This document shows positions 52,316 through 61,806 of a stretch of DNA of 64,000 nucleotides, piece by piece. Source of the DNA: Mycobacterium sp. 155 (GTDB taxonomy: Bacteria; Actinomycetota; Actinomycetes; Mycobacteriales; Mycobacteriaceae). The translations under genes were made by a program, and so were the position numbers. Positions within the stretch are counted from its first letter, which is position 1. Each line of letters begins with the position of its first letter. The notes beneath the pieces are model-generated. The model made no database searches. It was not told the DNA's origin and was given only the letters and a program-made list of their open reading frames with translations. The stretch covers positions 1,877,909 to 1,941,908 of the forward strand of contig NZ_KB892705.1 of the NCBI RefSeq assembly GCF_000373905.1, given 5' to 3'.

Positions 52316-54523
52316 GTTCGTCCGAGCAAATTCTTCACTGGCGAACCAGATTTCGGCGACCGCGTCGTCGTATTCGCGGCTGTCGGGCGACCAGTACAGG
52401 CCTGACTTCGTGTCGGCCTTGATCGGGTAGCCCTGGGGCGCCCGCTGCAGATCGTCCAACGGCAGGTGCAGCGCTGTGGCGCTGACCACCGGCTCATCCA
52501 GTTCGATCGCCGCGTGGCGTCCGCTGTGCGTTTCGGGATCCGGATCGATTTGGGGTGTCAGCGTCAGGATGGGCGTCGGCGCGGTATCGACATTGTCGGA
52601 ATCGAAGTCGGGCTCACCGGCGGAGTACGTAGGTCCGTACAGTTGCTCGCCGGCGGCACCCACGCCATCGGCGTCATCCTGCTCATCGAGGTCATCCTCG
52701 TGATGGTCATAGTCATCGTCGCTGACTAGCTCGACGGCCTGCTCCGCCGGTTCGTCGTCATCGACGTCACCGACCGGGTCGACCCGAGTGGACTGAACCC
52801 ACTGACCGACCGGCATCGCGATATCGGTGGGATCGTCGTACGGCGAAGCCGCAGGCGTGTACGCCGAAGCGGATTCGTGAGGTCCGGCGAACCGCGCCGC
52901 ACCGGCGTCGCCGCTCTCGTAGGCAGCCGGCTCGAACAGGTTCGACTCGTCGACGTTTTGTTCCCCTGCATTGGTAGCGCCATAGTCCTGCAGGTCGTGG
53001 TCATGCGCTTCGTAATGACCCTGTTGGTAACCGGTCTGCTCGTACTGTCCCTGGGCGTGCGGCTCCTCCTCGTATCGGTCGTCGTCGCGCCCCTCGTCGT
53101 AACCGGCCTCGTCGTAATGGTCATCGCCCTCGAACGCGTCGTGGTCGAAGTCGTCGTCGACACGGCCCCGACCGCGACGCCACAGCGCGGCACCGACGAT
53201 CAGGCCTGCTACCAGCACAACCGGGATCACCGCCAGCAGCCACCACCAATTCCAATGCCACGCGAACGGCTTGCCCGGCTCGGAGTGGGAGCCCTGCGGC
53301 GCTCCGTGGATCTGGGAAGTGTCCAGGCCGGGAATCTCGAGACCCGCCAGCGACGATGCGAGGTTGGGCGGCTCGGTGGTGAAGGTGTTGTCCGAGCGGT
53401 CCCAGGAGATTGCTCCCCCGCTGAATTTCTGCGTGACGACGTTGTCGTTCTCGGTCTGATCCGACATCGGTGCACCCAGGTCACCGTGGCCGCCGCCGAG
53501 CTTCTGCCAGGCCGCGTTCATCGCGCCGCGCACGATCACCGCACCGTAATCGGGAGTCAGGAAGATGACGGGCTTGTCGGCCGCCGCGAACGAAACGGTC
53601 CGACTGTTCTGCCCGAAACCGCCGTCGGCTTCGCTGCTGGTCGGGAAACCCAGATCACCCTCGGGGCCGCCGACGCTCTCGTACTTCTCGAGTAGCTGAC
53701 CACTGATCGCGTTGGCTCCGGTGGCCGGGCTATAGAAGATCTTGCCGTGCGCGTAGTTCTGTCCGATCCCGTCGCCGCCGATCGGGTACTGGTCGCCGTC
53801 TTTGGCGCCCAGCGGTCCCATATCGCCCCCTGCGGCCCGATGCGCCGCGCTGATGGCCGTGGTCGGATCGTCCGGAACCGTGAGACCGCCTAGTTGACCT
53901 GCCAAATCCGGGGGATCTGTGGTGAACGCCTTGGTCTTCGGATTCCAGGACAACTCACCACCGGTGAACTTCTGCGAGACGATGTCCCCGCGGTAAGCCT
54001 CGTCCTCCGAGGGCACTCCCAGAACACCGGCGGACCCCCCCAGCTTGTCCCAACCGGCATTGATTGGTCCCCGGACCACGTGCGCGCCGGTCGCCGGAGT
54101 CCAGAAGATCACCGGCTTGTCGGAAGCACTGAACGTGGAATTGCGACTGTCCGGCGCCCGTCCGGCGCCCTCATCGATCGTGGGGAATCCGAGATCACTG
54201 CCAGCAGGACCGCCGAGCGACTCGTATTTGTCCAGGATGGCGCCCATGACGTAGTGCGCCCCGGTCGCGGGAGTGAAAAAGATCTTCCCAGTGGCGAAGT
54301 CTTGTCCGAATCCCGAGCCGACGGCATAGACGTCACCGCTTTGCGTCCCCAGCGGTCCACCGTCGCCACCGCTGGCATCCCAGGCCGCAGAGATGGCGGC
54401 GCCGGCGTCGGATTCGGGGCTCGCGGCCGCCACTGGCGCCAACAGACCGGCGACGGCCAGCGCCAACAGACCGGTCGTCACCCGCCGAACGGTCCCGTTC
54501 AGCCTTGCTCCCGGTCGCGTCAT
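52295..54523 (-). CDS. LGFP-repeat exported membrane protein with sunset-type C-terminus
   Basis: A 742-residue protein (Rv2721c type). Signal peptide at about 12-33, then several LGFP repeats (GGPAGSDLGFPTIDE, GGSAGVLGVPSEDE, GGPEGDLGFPTSSE, GGHGDLGAPMSDQ) that bind mycobacterial wall material in related proteins. One membrane helix at about 428-450 (WLLAVIPVVLVAGLIVGAAL) leads to a very acidic Tyr-rich cytosolic part of about 230 residues. The last 45 residues (YPIKADTKSGLYWSPDSREY) look like the sunset domain. It may link wall and cytosol. The ATG 54523 with GGGGAGGA upstream is clear. Confidence 0.85.
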   Translation of the reverse strand: MTRPGARLNGTVRRVTTGLLALAVAGLLAPVAAASPESDAGAAISAAWDASGGDGGPLGTQSGDVYAVGSGFGQDFATGKIFFTPATGAHYVMGAILDKYESLGGPAGSDLGFPTIDEGAGRAPDSRNSTFSASDKPVIFWTPATGAHVVRGPINAGWDKLGGSAGVLGVPSEDEAYRGDIVSQKFTGGELSWNPKTKAFTTDPPDLAGQLGGLTVPDDPTTAISAAHRAAGGDMGPLGAKDGDQYPIGGDGIGQNYAHGKIFYSPATGANAISGQLLEKYESVGGPEGDLGFPTSSEADGGFGQNSRTVSFAAADKPVIFLTPDYGAVIVRGAMNAAWQKLGGGHGDLGAPMSDQTENDNVVTQKFSGGAISWDRSDNTFTTEPPNLASSLAGLEIPGLDTSQIHGAPQGSHSEPGKPFAWHWNWWWLLAVIPVVLVAGLIVGAALWRRGRGRVDDDFDHDAFEGDDHYDEAGYDEGRDDDRYEEEPHAQGQYEQTGYQQGHYEAHDHDLQDYGATNAGEQNVDESNLFEPAAYESGDAGAARFAGPHESASAYTPAASPYDDPTDIAMPVGQWVQSTRVDPVGDVDDDEPAEQAVELVSDDDYDHHEDDLDEQDDADGVGAAGEQLYGPTYSAGEPDFDSDNVDTAPTPILTLTPQIDPDPETHSGRHAAIELDEPVVSATALHLPLDDLQRAPQGYPIKADTKSGLYWSPDSREYDDAVAEIWFASEEFARTNGFVRAD

Positions 54524-54689
54524 GCATCCTCCCCGCTGTTCGGCAAAATCGCGCAGAATGTATCTCGCCCGACAACTCTGCTTCAGTGGACGACGATAAC
54601 CAAGGAACATGGCCGATCACGGATCAAAAACTCCGTGATTTATCCGCTCTGCGGGCTCGATACCGGCGATTCGGAAGATTCTCGCAGGG

Positions 54690-55850
54690 TCAGACGCCCA
54701 AGCTACGGCCGATGATTTCCTTCATGATCTCGGTGGTGCCACCGTAGATCGTCTGAACCCTGGCATCCAGGTACGCACGCGCGATCGGATATTCACGCAT
54801 GTATCCGTAGCCTCCGTGAAGCTGCAGACACCGGTCAATGAGGCTGATCTGCTTCTCGGTCGAATACCACTTGGCCATCGCGGCCTGCTCCACGGTGAGC
54901 TTCTCGTCGAGGTGCAGTCGGACGAATTCGTCGACCATCATCCGCACCACGGTGGCCTCCGTGGCCAGTTCGGCCAGCACGAAACGGCTGTTCTGGAAAC
55001 TGCCGATCGGCCTGCCGAACGCCTTGCGCTCCTTGGTGTACTGCAGTGTCTGCTCCAGTACCGTCTCCATGGCCGCCGCGGCCATGATCGCGATCGAGAT
55101 GCGTTCCTGCGGCAGGTTCTGCATCAGGTAGACGAACCCCTGCCCCTCCTCGCCGAGCAGGTTCTCCACCGGCACTTTGACGTCGGTGAACGACAGCTCG
55201 GCGGTGTCCTGGGCCTCCAGACCGATCTTGTCGAGGTGCCGGCCCCGCTCGAAACCCTCCATGCCGCGCTCGACGACTATCAGGGAGAAGCCCAGTGCAC
55301 CCTTCTCCGGGGCGGTCTGCGCCACGACGATCACCAGATCGGAGTGGATGCCGTTGGTGATGAACGTCTTGGACCCGTTGAGGACGTAGTGGTCACCATC
55401 GCGCACCGCACGGGTCTTGATGCCCTGCAGGTCGCTACCGGTACCTGGCTCGGTCATCGCGATCGCCGTGATCAATTCCCCGGTACAGAACTTCGGCAGC
55501 CAACGCTGCTTCTGTTCCTCGTTGGCCAGCCGCAGTAGGTAGGGGGCGACCACGTCGTTGTGCAGCCCGAAGCCGATGCCGCTGTAGCGGCCGGCTACCG
55601 TCTCCTCCGTCATGATCGTGTTGTAGCGGAAGTCCGGGTTTCCACCGCCGCCGTACTCCTCAGGTACGGCCATCCCGAGAAAACCCTGTTTGCCGGCCTC
55701 CAGCCAGACGCCCCGGTCGACGATCTTGTCCTTTTCCCACTGGTCGTGATACGGCGCGACATGCCGTTCTAGGAACGCTCGATACGATTCGCGGAAAAGT
55801 TGGTGTTCGGGTTCGAACAGCGTGCGCTCGTACTTCACGACACCACCCAT
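54690..55850 (-). CDS. fadE20: Acyl-CoA dehydrogenase FadE20
   Basis: A 386-residue FAD acyl-CoA dehydrogenase. Signatures are ITAIAMTEPGTGSDLQGIKT (FAD/substrate loop), ERKAFGRPIGSFQNSRFVL and QLHGGYGYMREYPIARAYLD. The catalytic Glu lies in YGGTTEIMKEIIGRSLG near the end. It oxidises acyl-CoA thioesters; chain length is unknown, with long-chain as the best guess. It matches Rv2724c. The small genes between Rv2721c and fadE20 in M. tuberculosis are missing. ATG 55850 is chosen by the family start. Confidence 0.9.
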   Translation of the reverse strand: MGGVVKYERTLFEPEHQLFRESYRAFLERHVAPYHDQWEKDKIVDRGVWLEAGKQGFLGMAVPEEYGGGGNPDFRYNTIMTEETVAGRYSGIGFGLHNDVVAPYLLRLANEEQKQRWLPKFCTGELITAIAMTEPGTGSDLQGIKTRAVRDGDHYVLNGSKTFITNGIHSDLVIVVAQTAPEKGALGFSLIVVERGMEGFERGRHLDKIGLEAQDTAELSFTDVKVPVENLLGEEGQGFVYLMQNLPQERISIAIMAAAAMETVLEQTLQYTKERKAFGRPIGSFQNSRFVLAELATEATVVRMMVDEFVRLHLDEKLTVEQAAMAKWYSTEKQISLIDRCLQLHGGYGYMREYPIARAYLDARVQTIYGGTTEIMKEIIGRSLGV

Positions 55851-56133
55851 GGTGTGACCTCCGGTACTGGGTTTTCGAACTTGGGCCCAACTTATACCAA
55901 CCGGATGGTCGGCCACACTGAGGTGGGCGGGTCGTGCCGTCAGCTGTCGGGTCACACCCGTGTTCTCACCAGCCTCGCGTACCGGGGCGCGTTCACCGGG
56001 CAAGCTGATATTCGGGGATGCCGGCGCGTGATTCGACGCGGCAGTTCGCTCGATTTCTGTGTGCCCCGTTGCGTCACGATGTAAAGATCCCGTAAGCGCT
56101 GATGTCGGCGTCAGCGGAAGGAGAGACGGCCGG

Positions 56134-57621
56134 ATGCGGATCTCAGCTCGTTCCATGACGCGTTCCCTGCTGGTGGCTGGCCTGGCGATGTCCGGTTCTG
56201 CGGTCATCGGGGTAACGACGACGCTGGCGGCCGAGGTCGCACTGAATGCCGCGGTGACGCCATTGGTGGTCCCGGGTACCGGGACACCGGACCCGAAGGA
56301 TTCCGACAATTACATGGGCAATGCTGTCGCCTACTACGTGGAGCCGGGCGGTACCTGCGGGACGGACGGATGCACGACGCCGGTGCCGGTGCCCTACATC
56401 GCCCAGTTCTGGCCGTTTCCATTCCCTGGCTGGGGCGGTCTGCAAGGCGCGAAGTGGAACGTCTCGGTGGCCAGCGGTGTGACCAGCTTGACCAGCCAGC
56501 TCGTAGGGCCCAACAATCCGACCGACGACCATCCAGTCATCGTCTTCGGCTATTCGCAGGGCGCCACTGTTGCCGGCATCGTCAAGGGTCAGTTGGCCGA
56601 TCTACCTGCCGACCAGAAGGACGACCTGACGTTCGTCCTGATCGGCGACCCGAACCGGCCGAATGGCGGGCTGTTCGAACGGCTCGCGATGCTCGGCACG
56701 GTGCCGGTGCTGGACGCGACGTTCGGCCAACCAACCCCCACCGACACCGGCATCACGACCTACGACATCGCACTGCAGTACGACGGTGTCTCGGATGCCC
56801 CGTCGTGGGTGCTCAACCCACTGGCCATGGCCAACGCGCTCGCCGGGTTCGGGTACGTCCACGGCACCTATCTGGCACCCGATGGAACCGACCCGGCGTC
56901 GGCAACGCCCTACGGCTACACACCTGAACAGGTACAGGCCGCAGTCGCCAACGCAAAGGCCGACTGCAGTGAGGCGACCCACTGCCAGAAAGAGGGCGAC
57001 ACCTACTACATCACGCTGCCGGCGAAATACCTCCCGATCATGCAGCCAGCGCTCGATCTCGGCGCGGCGACCGGCACGTCAGAGATCGTAGTGCCGGTCG
57101 TCAACCTGATCTCCCCGACTGTGCAGACACTCATCGAAACCGGTTACGACAGAAGCAATTACGGAACTCCGACGCCGTTTTCGCTGGTCCCGAAGATCAA
57201 CCCCGTCACGCTGGCCGGTGACCTCATCAACGATATCCCCGAAGGCATTACCGCCGCGAGCCAACCCGGGCTCGCCCCGCTACCCGGATGGACCGACCCC
57301 ACCCAAACCGTGATCACGACGCCGACCACAACCGATACGTCACCTGCCCCGATCGCGACCGCCAGCACACCGGAGGTCCGAAAAGTAACCGCCACAAGCG
57401 ATCTCAAGCCGCCGCCGCGGCTCAGCGCCATCGCCAAGCCGCCGTCGGCCACCCAAACGGATCGGCCGGCGCTGCGGAAGACGTTGGGAGTCAACGAACA
57501 TCCGGTCCGTGACCTGGCGAAGTCACTCGACAGCACAGTGCGCAAGTCGCTCGGTCAGGCCGGCGCCAAGGTCACCCATAAGGACGACGGCGGCACCAAG
57601 GTAGCCAAGCCCGCGGCCTGA
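56134..57621 (+). CDS. PE-PPE-domain type exported hydrolase
   Basis: A 495-residue protein with a signal peptide (about 9-33) but no PE or PPE module. The hydrolase core (residues about 44-330) resembles the PE-PPE C-terminal domain, a serine alpha/beta hydrolase: nucleophile Ser141 in VIVFGYSQGATVAG, acid region LIGDPNRPNGGLFERL, and TYDIALQYDG. The tail (about 395-495) is disordered and rich in Thr, Pro and Lys. Likely an esterase acting in the cell envelope. AAGGAGAG 8 nt before ATG 56134 fixes the start. It is not at this place in M. tuberculosis as I recall. Confidence 0.85.
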   Translation: MRISARSMTRSLLVAGLAMSGSAVIGVTTTLAAEVALNAAVTPLVVPGTGTPDPKDSDNYMGNAVAYYVEPGGTCGTDGCTTPVPVPYIAQFWPFPFPGWGGLQGAKWNVSVASGVTSLTSQLVGPNNPTDDHPVIVFGYSQGATVAGIVKGQLADLPADQKDDLTFVLIGDPNRPNGGLFERLAMLGTVPVLDATFGQPTPTDTGITTYDIALQYDGVSDAPSWVLNPLAMANALAGFGYVHGTYLAPDGTDPASATPYGYTPEQVQAAVANAKADCSEATHCQKEGDTYYITLPAKYLPIMQPALDLGAATGTSEIVVPVVNLISPTVQTLIETGYDRSNYGTPTPFSLVPKINPVTLAGDLINDIPEGITAASQPGLAPLPGWTDPTQTVITTPTTTDTSPAPIATASTPEVRKVTATSDLKPPPRLSAIAKPPSATQTDRPALRKTLGVNEHPVRDLAKSLDSTVRKSLGQAGAKVTHKDDGGTKVAKPAA

Positions 57622-57623
57622 TC

Positions 57624-57657
57624 CGCGAGTCGACTCTCAGAACGTCGCGAACTCGCG
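57624..57657. terminator. Hairpin shared by the PE-PPE hydrolase and hflX ends
   Basis: CGCGAGT (57624-57630) pairs with ACTCGCG (57651-57657); inside, CGAC pairs with GTCG across a 3-nt bulge. The loop contains the hflX stop codon (TCA at 57637-57639). The genes converge here. Confidence 0.5.
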
Positions 57658-59037
57658 CAGGCTCGCCGCCAATGGGATCGGCACACGCGCTTTGACCCTG
57701 GTGCCGTCGGTGCCGTGTTCAGTGGCGTCGATGCGGCCCTCGGCGTGCAGTTTGGCCACCAGGTCGCCACGCTCGTACGGGATGGTCACGTCGACCATGG
57801 TGTCTGTCGGCTCGACCAACTCCCCCATCCGCTGCCGCAGGCGGTCCAACCCGTCGCCGGAGTGTGCCGAGACGAACACCGCGTCGGGCAACGCACGGCG
57901 CAGCTGGGCCAACGCCAAGTCCCCTGTGGCATCGATCTTGTTGACCACCAGTAGTTCCGGCGCCCGACGCCCGTCGTGCTCGGCGATCACGTCGCTGATC
58001 ACCTGCCGCACCGCGCTGATCTGGGCCAGTGGGTTGGCATCGGAGCCGTCGACCACATGCACGAGCAGGTCGGCATCCACGACCTCTTCGAGGGTGGACC
58101 GGAACGCCTCCACCAATTGAGTGGGCAGGTGCCGCACGAACCCGACGGTGTCGGTCAGCACGAACGGCCGTCCGTCGTCGAATTCTCCACGGCGCGAGGT
58201 GGGTTCGAGGGTGGCGAACAACGCGTTCTCTACCAGCACCCCGGCCCCGGTCAACGCGTTGAGCAGACTCGACTTGCCCGCGTTGGTGTAGCCGACGATC
58301 GCCACCGACGCGACGTCGGAGGTCAGCCGGCGACTGCGCTGGGTGTCACGGACCTTCTTCATATCGCGAATCTCACGGCGCAGCTTGGACATGCGCTCGC
58401 GGATCCGCCGGCGATCGGTCTCGATCTTGGTCTCGCCCGGACCGCGGGTGCCGACGCCGCCGCCGGCCCCACCAGCACGGCCGCCGGCCTGCCGGGACAT
58501 CGACTCACCCCAGCCGCGCAGCCGCGGGAGCATGTACTCCATCTGGGCCAGCGACACCTGCGCCTTGCCCTCGCGGCTGGTCGCGTGCTGGGCGAAGATG
58601 TCGAGGATCAGCGCGGTGCGGTCGATGACCTTGACCTTGACCACCTTTTCCAGCGAGTTCAGCTGGGCCGGCGACAGTTCGCCGTCGCAGATCACGGTGT
58701 CGGCTCCGGTCGCCAGCACCACCTCGCGCAACTCGGCGGCCTTACCGGAACCGATATAAGTGGACGGATCGGGCTTGTCGCGACGCTGGATGAGCCCTTC
58801 GAGGACCTCTGAGCCCGCGGTCTCGGCCAGCGCCGCCAACTCGGCCAGGCTGGCGTCGGCATCGGCCGAGGTGCCGTCGGTCCAGACGCCGACGAGCACG
58901 ACTCGTTCCAGCCGTAGCTGTCGGTATTCGACCTCGGAGACGTCGGTCAGTTCTGTGGACAGCCCGGCGACGCGGCGGAGTGAGGCGCGATCCTGAAGGG
59001 CGAGTTCACCGGTGCTGGGTGTCTGTGGGTACGTCAT
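57637..59037 (-). CDS. hflX: GTPase HflX
   Basis: A 466-residue ribosome-associated GTPase that rescues stalled or splits 70S ribosomes; in M. smegmatis it is linked to macrolide-lincosamide response. N-terminal ligand domain with YIGSGKAAEL and RPGETKIE-type GPGETKIETDRRRIRERM; G-domain with G1 GYTNAGKSSL, G3 DTVGFVRHLP, G4 NKID, G5 SAHSG. It matches Rv2725c. It is the last gene of the miaA-dapF-hflX set. ATG 59037 lies 45 nt after dapF. Confidence 0.95.
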   Translation of the reverse strand: MTYPQTPSTGELALQDRASLRRVAGLSTELTDVSEVEYRQLRLERVVLVGVWTDGTSADADASLAELAALAETAGSEVLEGLIQRRDKPDPSTYIGSGKAAELREVVLATGADTVICDGELSPAQLNSLEKVVKVKVIDRTALILDIFAQHATSREGKAQVSLAQMEYMLPRLRGWGESMSRQAGGRAGGAGGGVGTRGPGETKIETDRRRIRERMSKLRREIRDMKKVRDTQRSRRLTSDVASVAIVGYTNAGKSSLLNALTGAGVLVENALFATLEPTSRRGEFDDGRPFVLTDTVGFVRHLPTQLVEAFRSTLEEVVDADLLVHVVDGSDANPLAQISAVRQVISDVIAEHDGRRAPELLVVNKIDATGDLALAQLRRALPDAVFVSAHSGDGLDRLRQRMGELVEPTDTMVDVTIPYERGDLVAKLHAEGRIDATEHGTDGTRVKARVPIPLAASLREFATF

Positions 59038-59082
59038 ATGTGCTTCCAGATTGTCACGCCGACCACCCGGTGCGCACCCCAA

Positions 59083-59982
59083 TTACGCGTGCGCAGTGTT
59101 CCACCAGGCCTCGGACAGTTCTCCGCGCGCCACCAGGACCGATGGACCCCGCAGGTAGCTGGTGGATTCGGTGACGGTCACACTCACTTCCCCGCCGGGT
59201 ATGCGTACCTGCAGGGTCCCGGTGTCGGTACCCTCATGCGCCAGCGCGGCCACAGTTGCGGCGACGGTTCCGGTGCCGCACGATCGCGTCTCGCCGACGC
59301 CGCGTTCGTGTACCCGCATATTCACTACGCCATCGACCGGCGCGGTCAATATCTCGACGTTGACACCGTGGGGGAACAGCGCGGAGTCGAACGACACCGG
59401 CGCGCCCACGTCGAGGGCAACCAGATCCGCCTGATCGATCCCCACGCAGGCCAAGTGGGGATTACCGACATCGACGGCCAGGCCGGAGAAGCTGCGGCCG
59501 CCGACCACGGCCGAGCCGGCGCCGAACCGGTTGGCCTTGCCCATCTCGACGGTGACCTCGGCTGTGTCGGCATCGGCGTGGTGCAGCACCACCGGGCGTG
59601 GCCCCGCCAGCGAGCCGACGACGAACTCGTCGGCGGTCTCTAGGCCCGAGGCCTTCAGGTAGTGCGCGAACACGCGGACCCCGTTGCCACACATCTGCGC
59701 GATGGACCCGTCGGCATTGCGGTAGTCCATGTACCAGTCGTCGGCCGCGACGCCGTCGGGCAACCGGTCGAACACGCCGGCAGCCAGGGCTGCGCCGGCC
59801 GTGGTCACCCGCAGTACGCCGTCGGCTCCCAGGCCGCGTCGGCGGTCGCACAGCGCGGCCACGGCGTCGGGCTGCAGCGACAGGCGCGCGTCGAGGTCGG
59901 GCAGCACCACGAAATCGTTCTGGGTGCCGTGCCCTTTTACAAACCGAAGCCCCTTCACGGAGCTCACGCCGCCGAAGATCAC
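59083..59982 (-). CDS. dapF: Diaminopimelate epimerase
   Basis: A 299-residue PLP-independent racemase that turns LL- into meso-diaminopimelate for lysine and peptidoglycan. The two catalytic cysteines are in MCGNGVRVF and [28 protein letters not shown] opens the first domain. It matches Rv2726c. The GTG at 59982, 4 nt after miaA, is taken as start; GTG 59967 is possible and fits the family N-terminus more closely. Confidence 0.94.
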   Translation of the reverse strand: MIFGGVSSVKGLRFVKGHGTQNDFVVLPDLDARLSLQPDAVAALCDRRRGLGADGVLRVTTAGAALAAGVFDRLPDGVAADDWYMDYRNADGSIAQMCGNGVRVFAHYLKASGLETADEFVVGSLAGPRPVVLHHADADTAEVTVEMGKANRFGAGSAVVGGRSFSGLAVDVGNPHLACVGIDQADLVALDVGAPVSFDSALFPHGVNVEILTAPVDGVVNMRVHERGVGETRSCGTGTVAATVAALAHEGTDTGTLQVRIPGGEVSVTVTESTSYLRGPSVLVARGELSEAWWNTAHA

Positions 59983-59986
59983 CTGA

Positions 59987-60892
59987 TCAGGATACGTGCC
60001 GCCAGATCCGCTCGGCGTGCTCGACCGTCGCATCGGAAGCTCCGTCCAGCCACGCCACCCGGTGATCCCTGCGGAACCAGGACCGCTGCCGGCGCACATA
60101 GCGGCGGGTGCCGATGAACGTCGGTTCCTGAGCGGCCAAGCCGTCGCCGCCGGCGTCGAGGTCGGCCAGCACCTGGGCGTACCCCAGCGCCCGCGCGGCC
60201 GTCACTCCGTCGCGCAAACCGCGCTCGCGCAGCGCACGCACCTCGTCCACCAGACCTTCGGCGAACATCTTGCCGGTACGCTGCGCCAGCCGCTGGTCGA
60301 GGACCTCGGTGACCCAGTCCAATCCGATGATCGCGGTGTCCCAGCGGGGTGTCCCGATGCGCGGCGCGGACGCCGCGAACGGCTGCCCGGTCAGCTCCAC
60401 CACCTCCAGCGCCCGCACGATCCGTCTGCCGTCGGTGGGCAGGATCGAAGCCCCCGCCGCAGGATCGACCTCGGTCAGCTCAGCGTGCAGGGCCGCCACC
60501 CCGATCTCGGCCAGCCGCTCCTCCCACCGTGCCCGCACCGCGGGGTCAGTGGCCTGAAACGCCCACTCGTCCAGCAGCGACTGGATGTAGAGCATCGAAC
60601 CGCCGACGATGACGGGCACCGCGCCACGCGCCGCAATGGCTTCCACGTCGGCCGCCGCAGCCTGCTGGTAGCGGGCCACGGTGGCGGTCTCGGTGACCCC
60701 GAGCACGTCGAGTTGGTGATGAGGGATGCCGCGACGTTCGGCGACCGTCAGTTTGGCGGTGCCGATGTCCATACCGCGGTAGAGCTGCATGGCGTCGGCA
60801 TTCACGATCTCACCGCCGAGCCGTTCGGCCAGGGCCAGCGCCAGCGCGGACTTACCGGTGCCGGTGGGCCCGATGACCGCTATCGGCCTCAC
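59987..60892 (-). CDS. miaA: tRNA dimethylallyltransferase MiaA
   Basis: A 301-residue enzyme that adds a dimethylallyl group to A37 of tRNAs reading U-starting codons. P-loop [12 protein letters not shown], substrate motif [34 protein letters not shown], and the tRNA-contact [13 protein letters not shown] are present. The GTG at 60892 overlaps the stop of the preceding gene by GTGA and agrees with the M. tuberculosis start (Rv2727c); GTG 60901 is an alternative. MiaB, which completes the modification, ends this window. Confidence 0.95.
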   Translation of the reverse strand: MRPIAVIGPTGTGKSALALALAERLGGEIVNADAMQLYRGMDIGTAKLTVAERRGIPHHQLDVLGVTETATVARYQQAAAADVEAIAARGAVPVIVGGSMLYIQSLLDEWAFQATDPAVRARWEERLAEIGVAALHAELTEVDPAAGASILPTDGRRIVRALEVVELTGQPFAASAPRIGTPRWDTAIIGLDWVTEVLDQRLAQRTGKMFAEGLVDEVRALRERGLRDGVTAARALGYAQVLADLDAGGDGLAAQEPTFIGTRRYVRRQRSWFRRDHRVAWLDGASDATVEHAERIWRHVS

Positions 60893-61578
60893 GGGTGCCA
60901 CACCCCGACGAAGTACCCGACGCCGTAGGGCGCGCCGCGATAGAGCTCACGCGCCCCGGAGGGAGCGGGTTCGGTGAGCCCGGCCAGCACCTGATAGGCG
61001 ACCCGGCCCACGATCGACTCGGGGAGCCTGGTCAGGGCCGCGGCGTCACCGCCGGCCAGCGCCTCGTCGAGGGCCAGCTGCACTGCACCGGAGTCCGGGT
61101 CGTAGCCACCGGGCGCCGCCGCGGTGAGAGTGTGCGCGCCGTCGGCGACGACCAGCACGCCGACCGGGTCTGCCGATTCATCGATCAGCGCCCGTAACCG
61201 GCGCCCGCGGGCCAGTGCCGCGTCCACCGGGTGCGCATCCGCGTACACCCGCACCTCGGCGCGTACCTCGGGATTGACCTGCGCCCGGATCCAGCCGGCG
61301 ACGAGCGCGCACAGCGGCAGTTCGGTCGGGGTATGCGGGGCGCCGGGTGCCAGCGCGACCGGTGCGTCCACGCCGTATCCGGCGAACGTTCCGGCCTGGT
61401 CAGGGCCGATCACCGCGTCGGTGTCCCCGATACCGACGACGACCCACCGGGCTGGCAGTGTGTGGGCTGCCGCTACGACGGCCGCGCGGAGGTCGATCAG
61501 TTCATCGGCGGCCGCACCCATCAGCTCGGGTACCAGGATCGGTGCCGACGGGACGATCGCGATGGCGCTCAGCACCAC
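60889..61578 (-). CDS. Extradiol-dioxygenase-fold (LigB-like) protein
   Basis: A 229-residue protein whose start, [19 protein letters not shown], and [13 protein letters not shown] fit the class III extradiol dioxygenase/AmmeMemoRadiSam-B-like fold (Rv2728c). The usual His metal ligands are reduced, so activity is doubtful. It is translationally coupled to miaA (4-bp overlap). Function unknown. Start is GTG 61578 or 61575. Confidence 0.72.
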   Translation of the reverse strand: MVLSAIAIVPSAPILVPELMGAAADELIDLRAAVVAAAHTLPARWVVVGIGDTDAVIGPDQAGTFAGYGVDAPVALAPGAPHTPTELPLCALVAGWIRAQVNPEVRAEVRVYADAHPVDAALARGRRLRALIDESADPVGVLVVADGAHTLTAAAPGGYDPDSGAVQLALDEALAGGDAAALTRLPESIVGRVAYQVLAGLTEPAPSGARELYRGAPYGVGYFVGVWHP

Positions 61579-61806
61579 CCCAACCTAGTGCGCAGCCACC
61601 GCCGCCGCGGCCGGCAGGCCCGGCCATCAGTCCTCGTTATCCCATGCTCACAGGCACCGACCGCGAGTTTGTCAGCCCATTGACCCGAAAGGCATGGGCA
61701 TGGCACAAGCCGACCTGCTTGAATAGCGATGAACACTGACAGCTATTGGGCGCCGCGTCGCGCGGCAGATGCGCGGGTCGACCGCGGGGAAGTACAGGGA
61801 GCCGAT

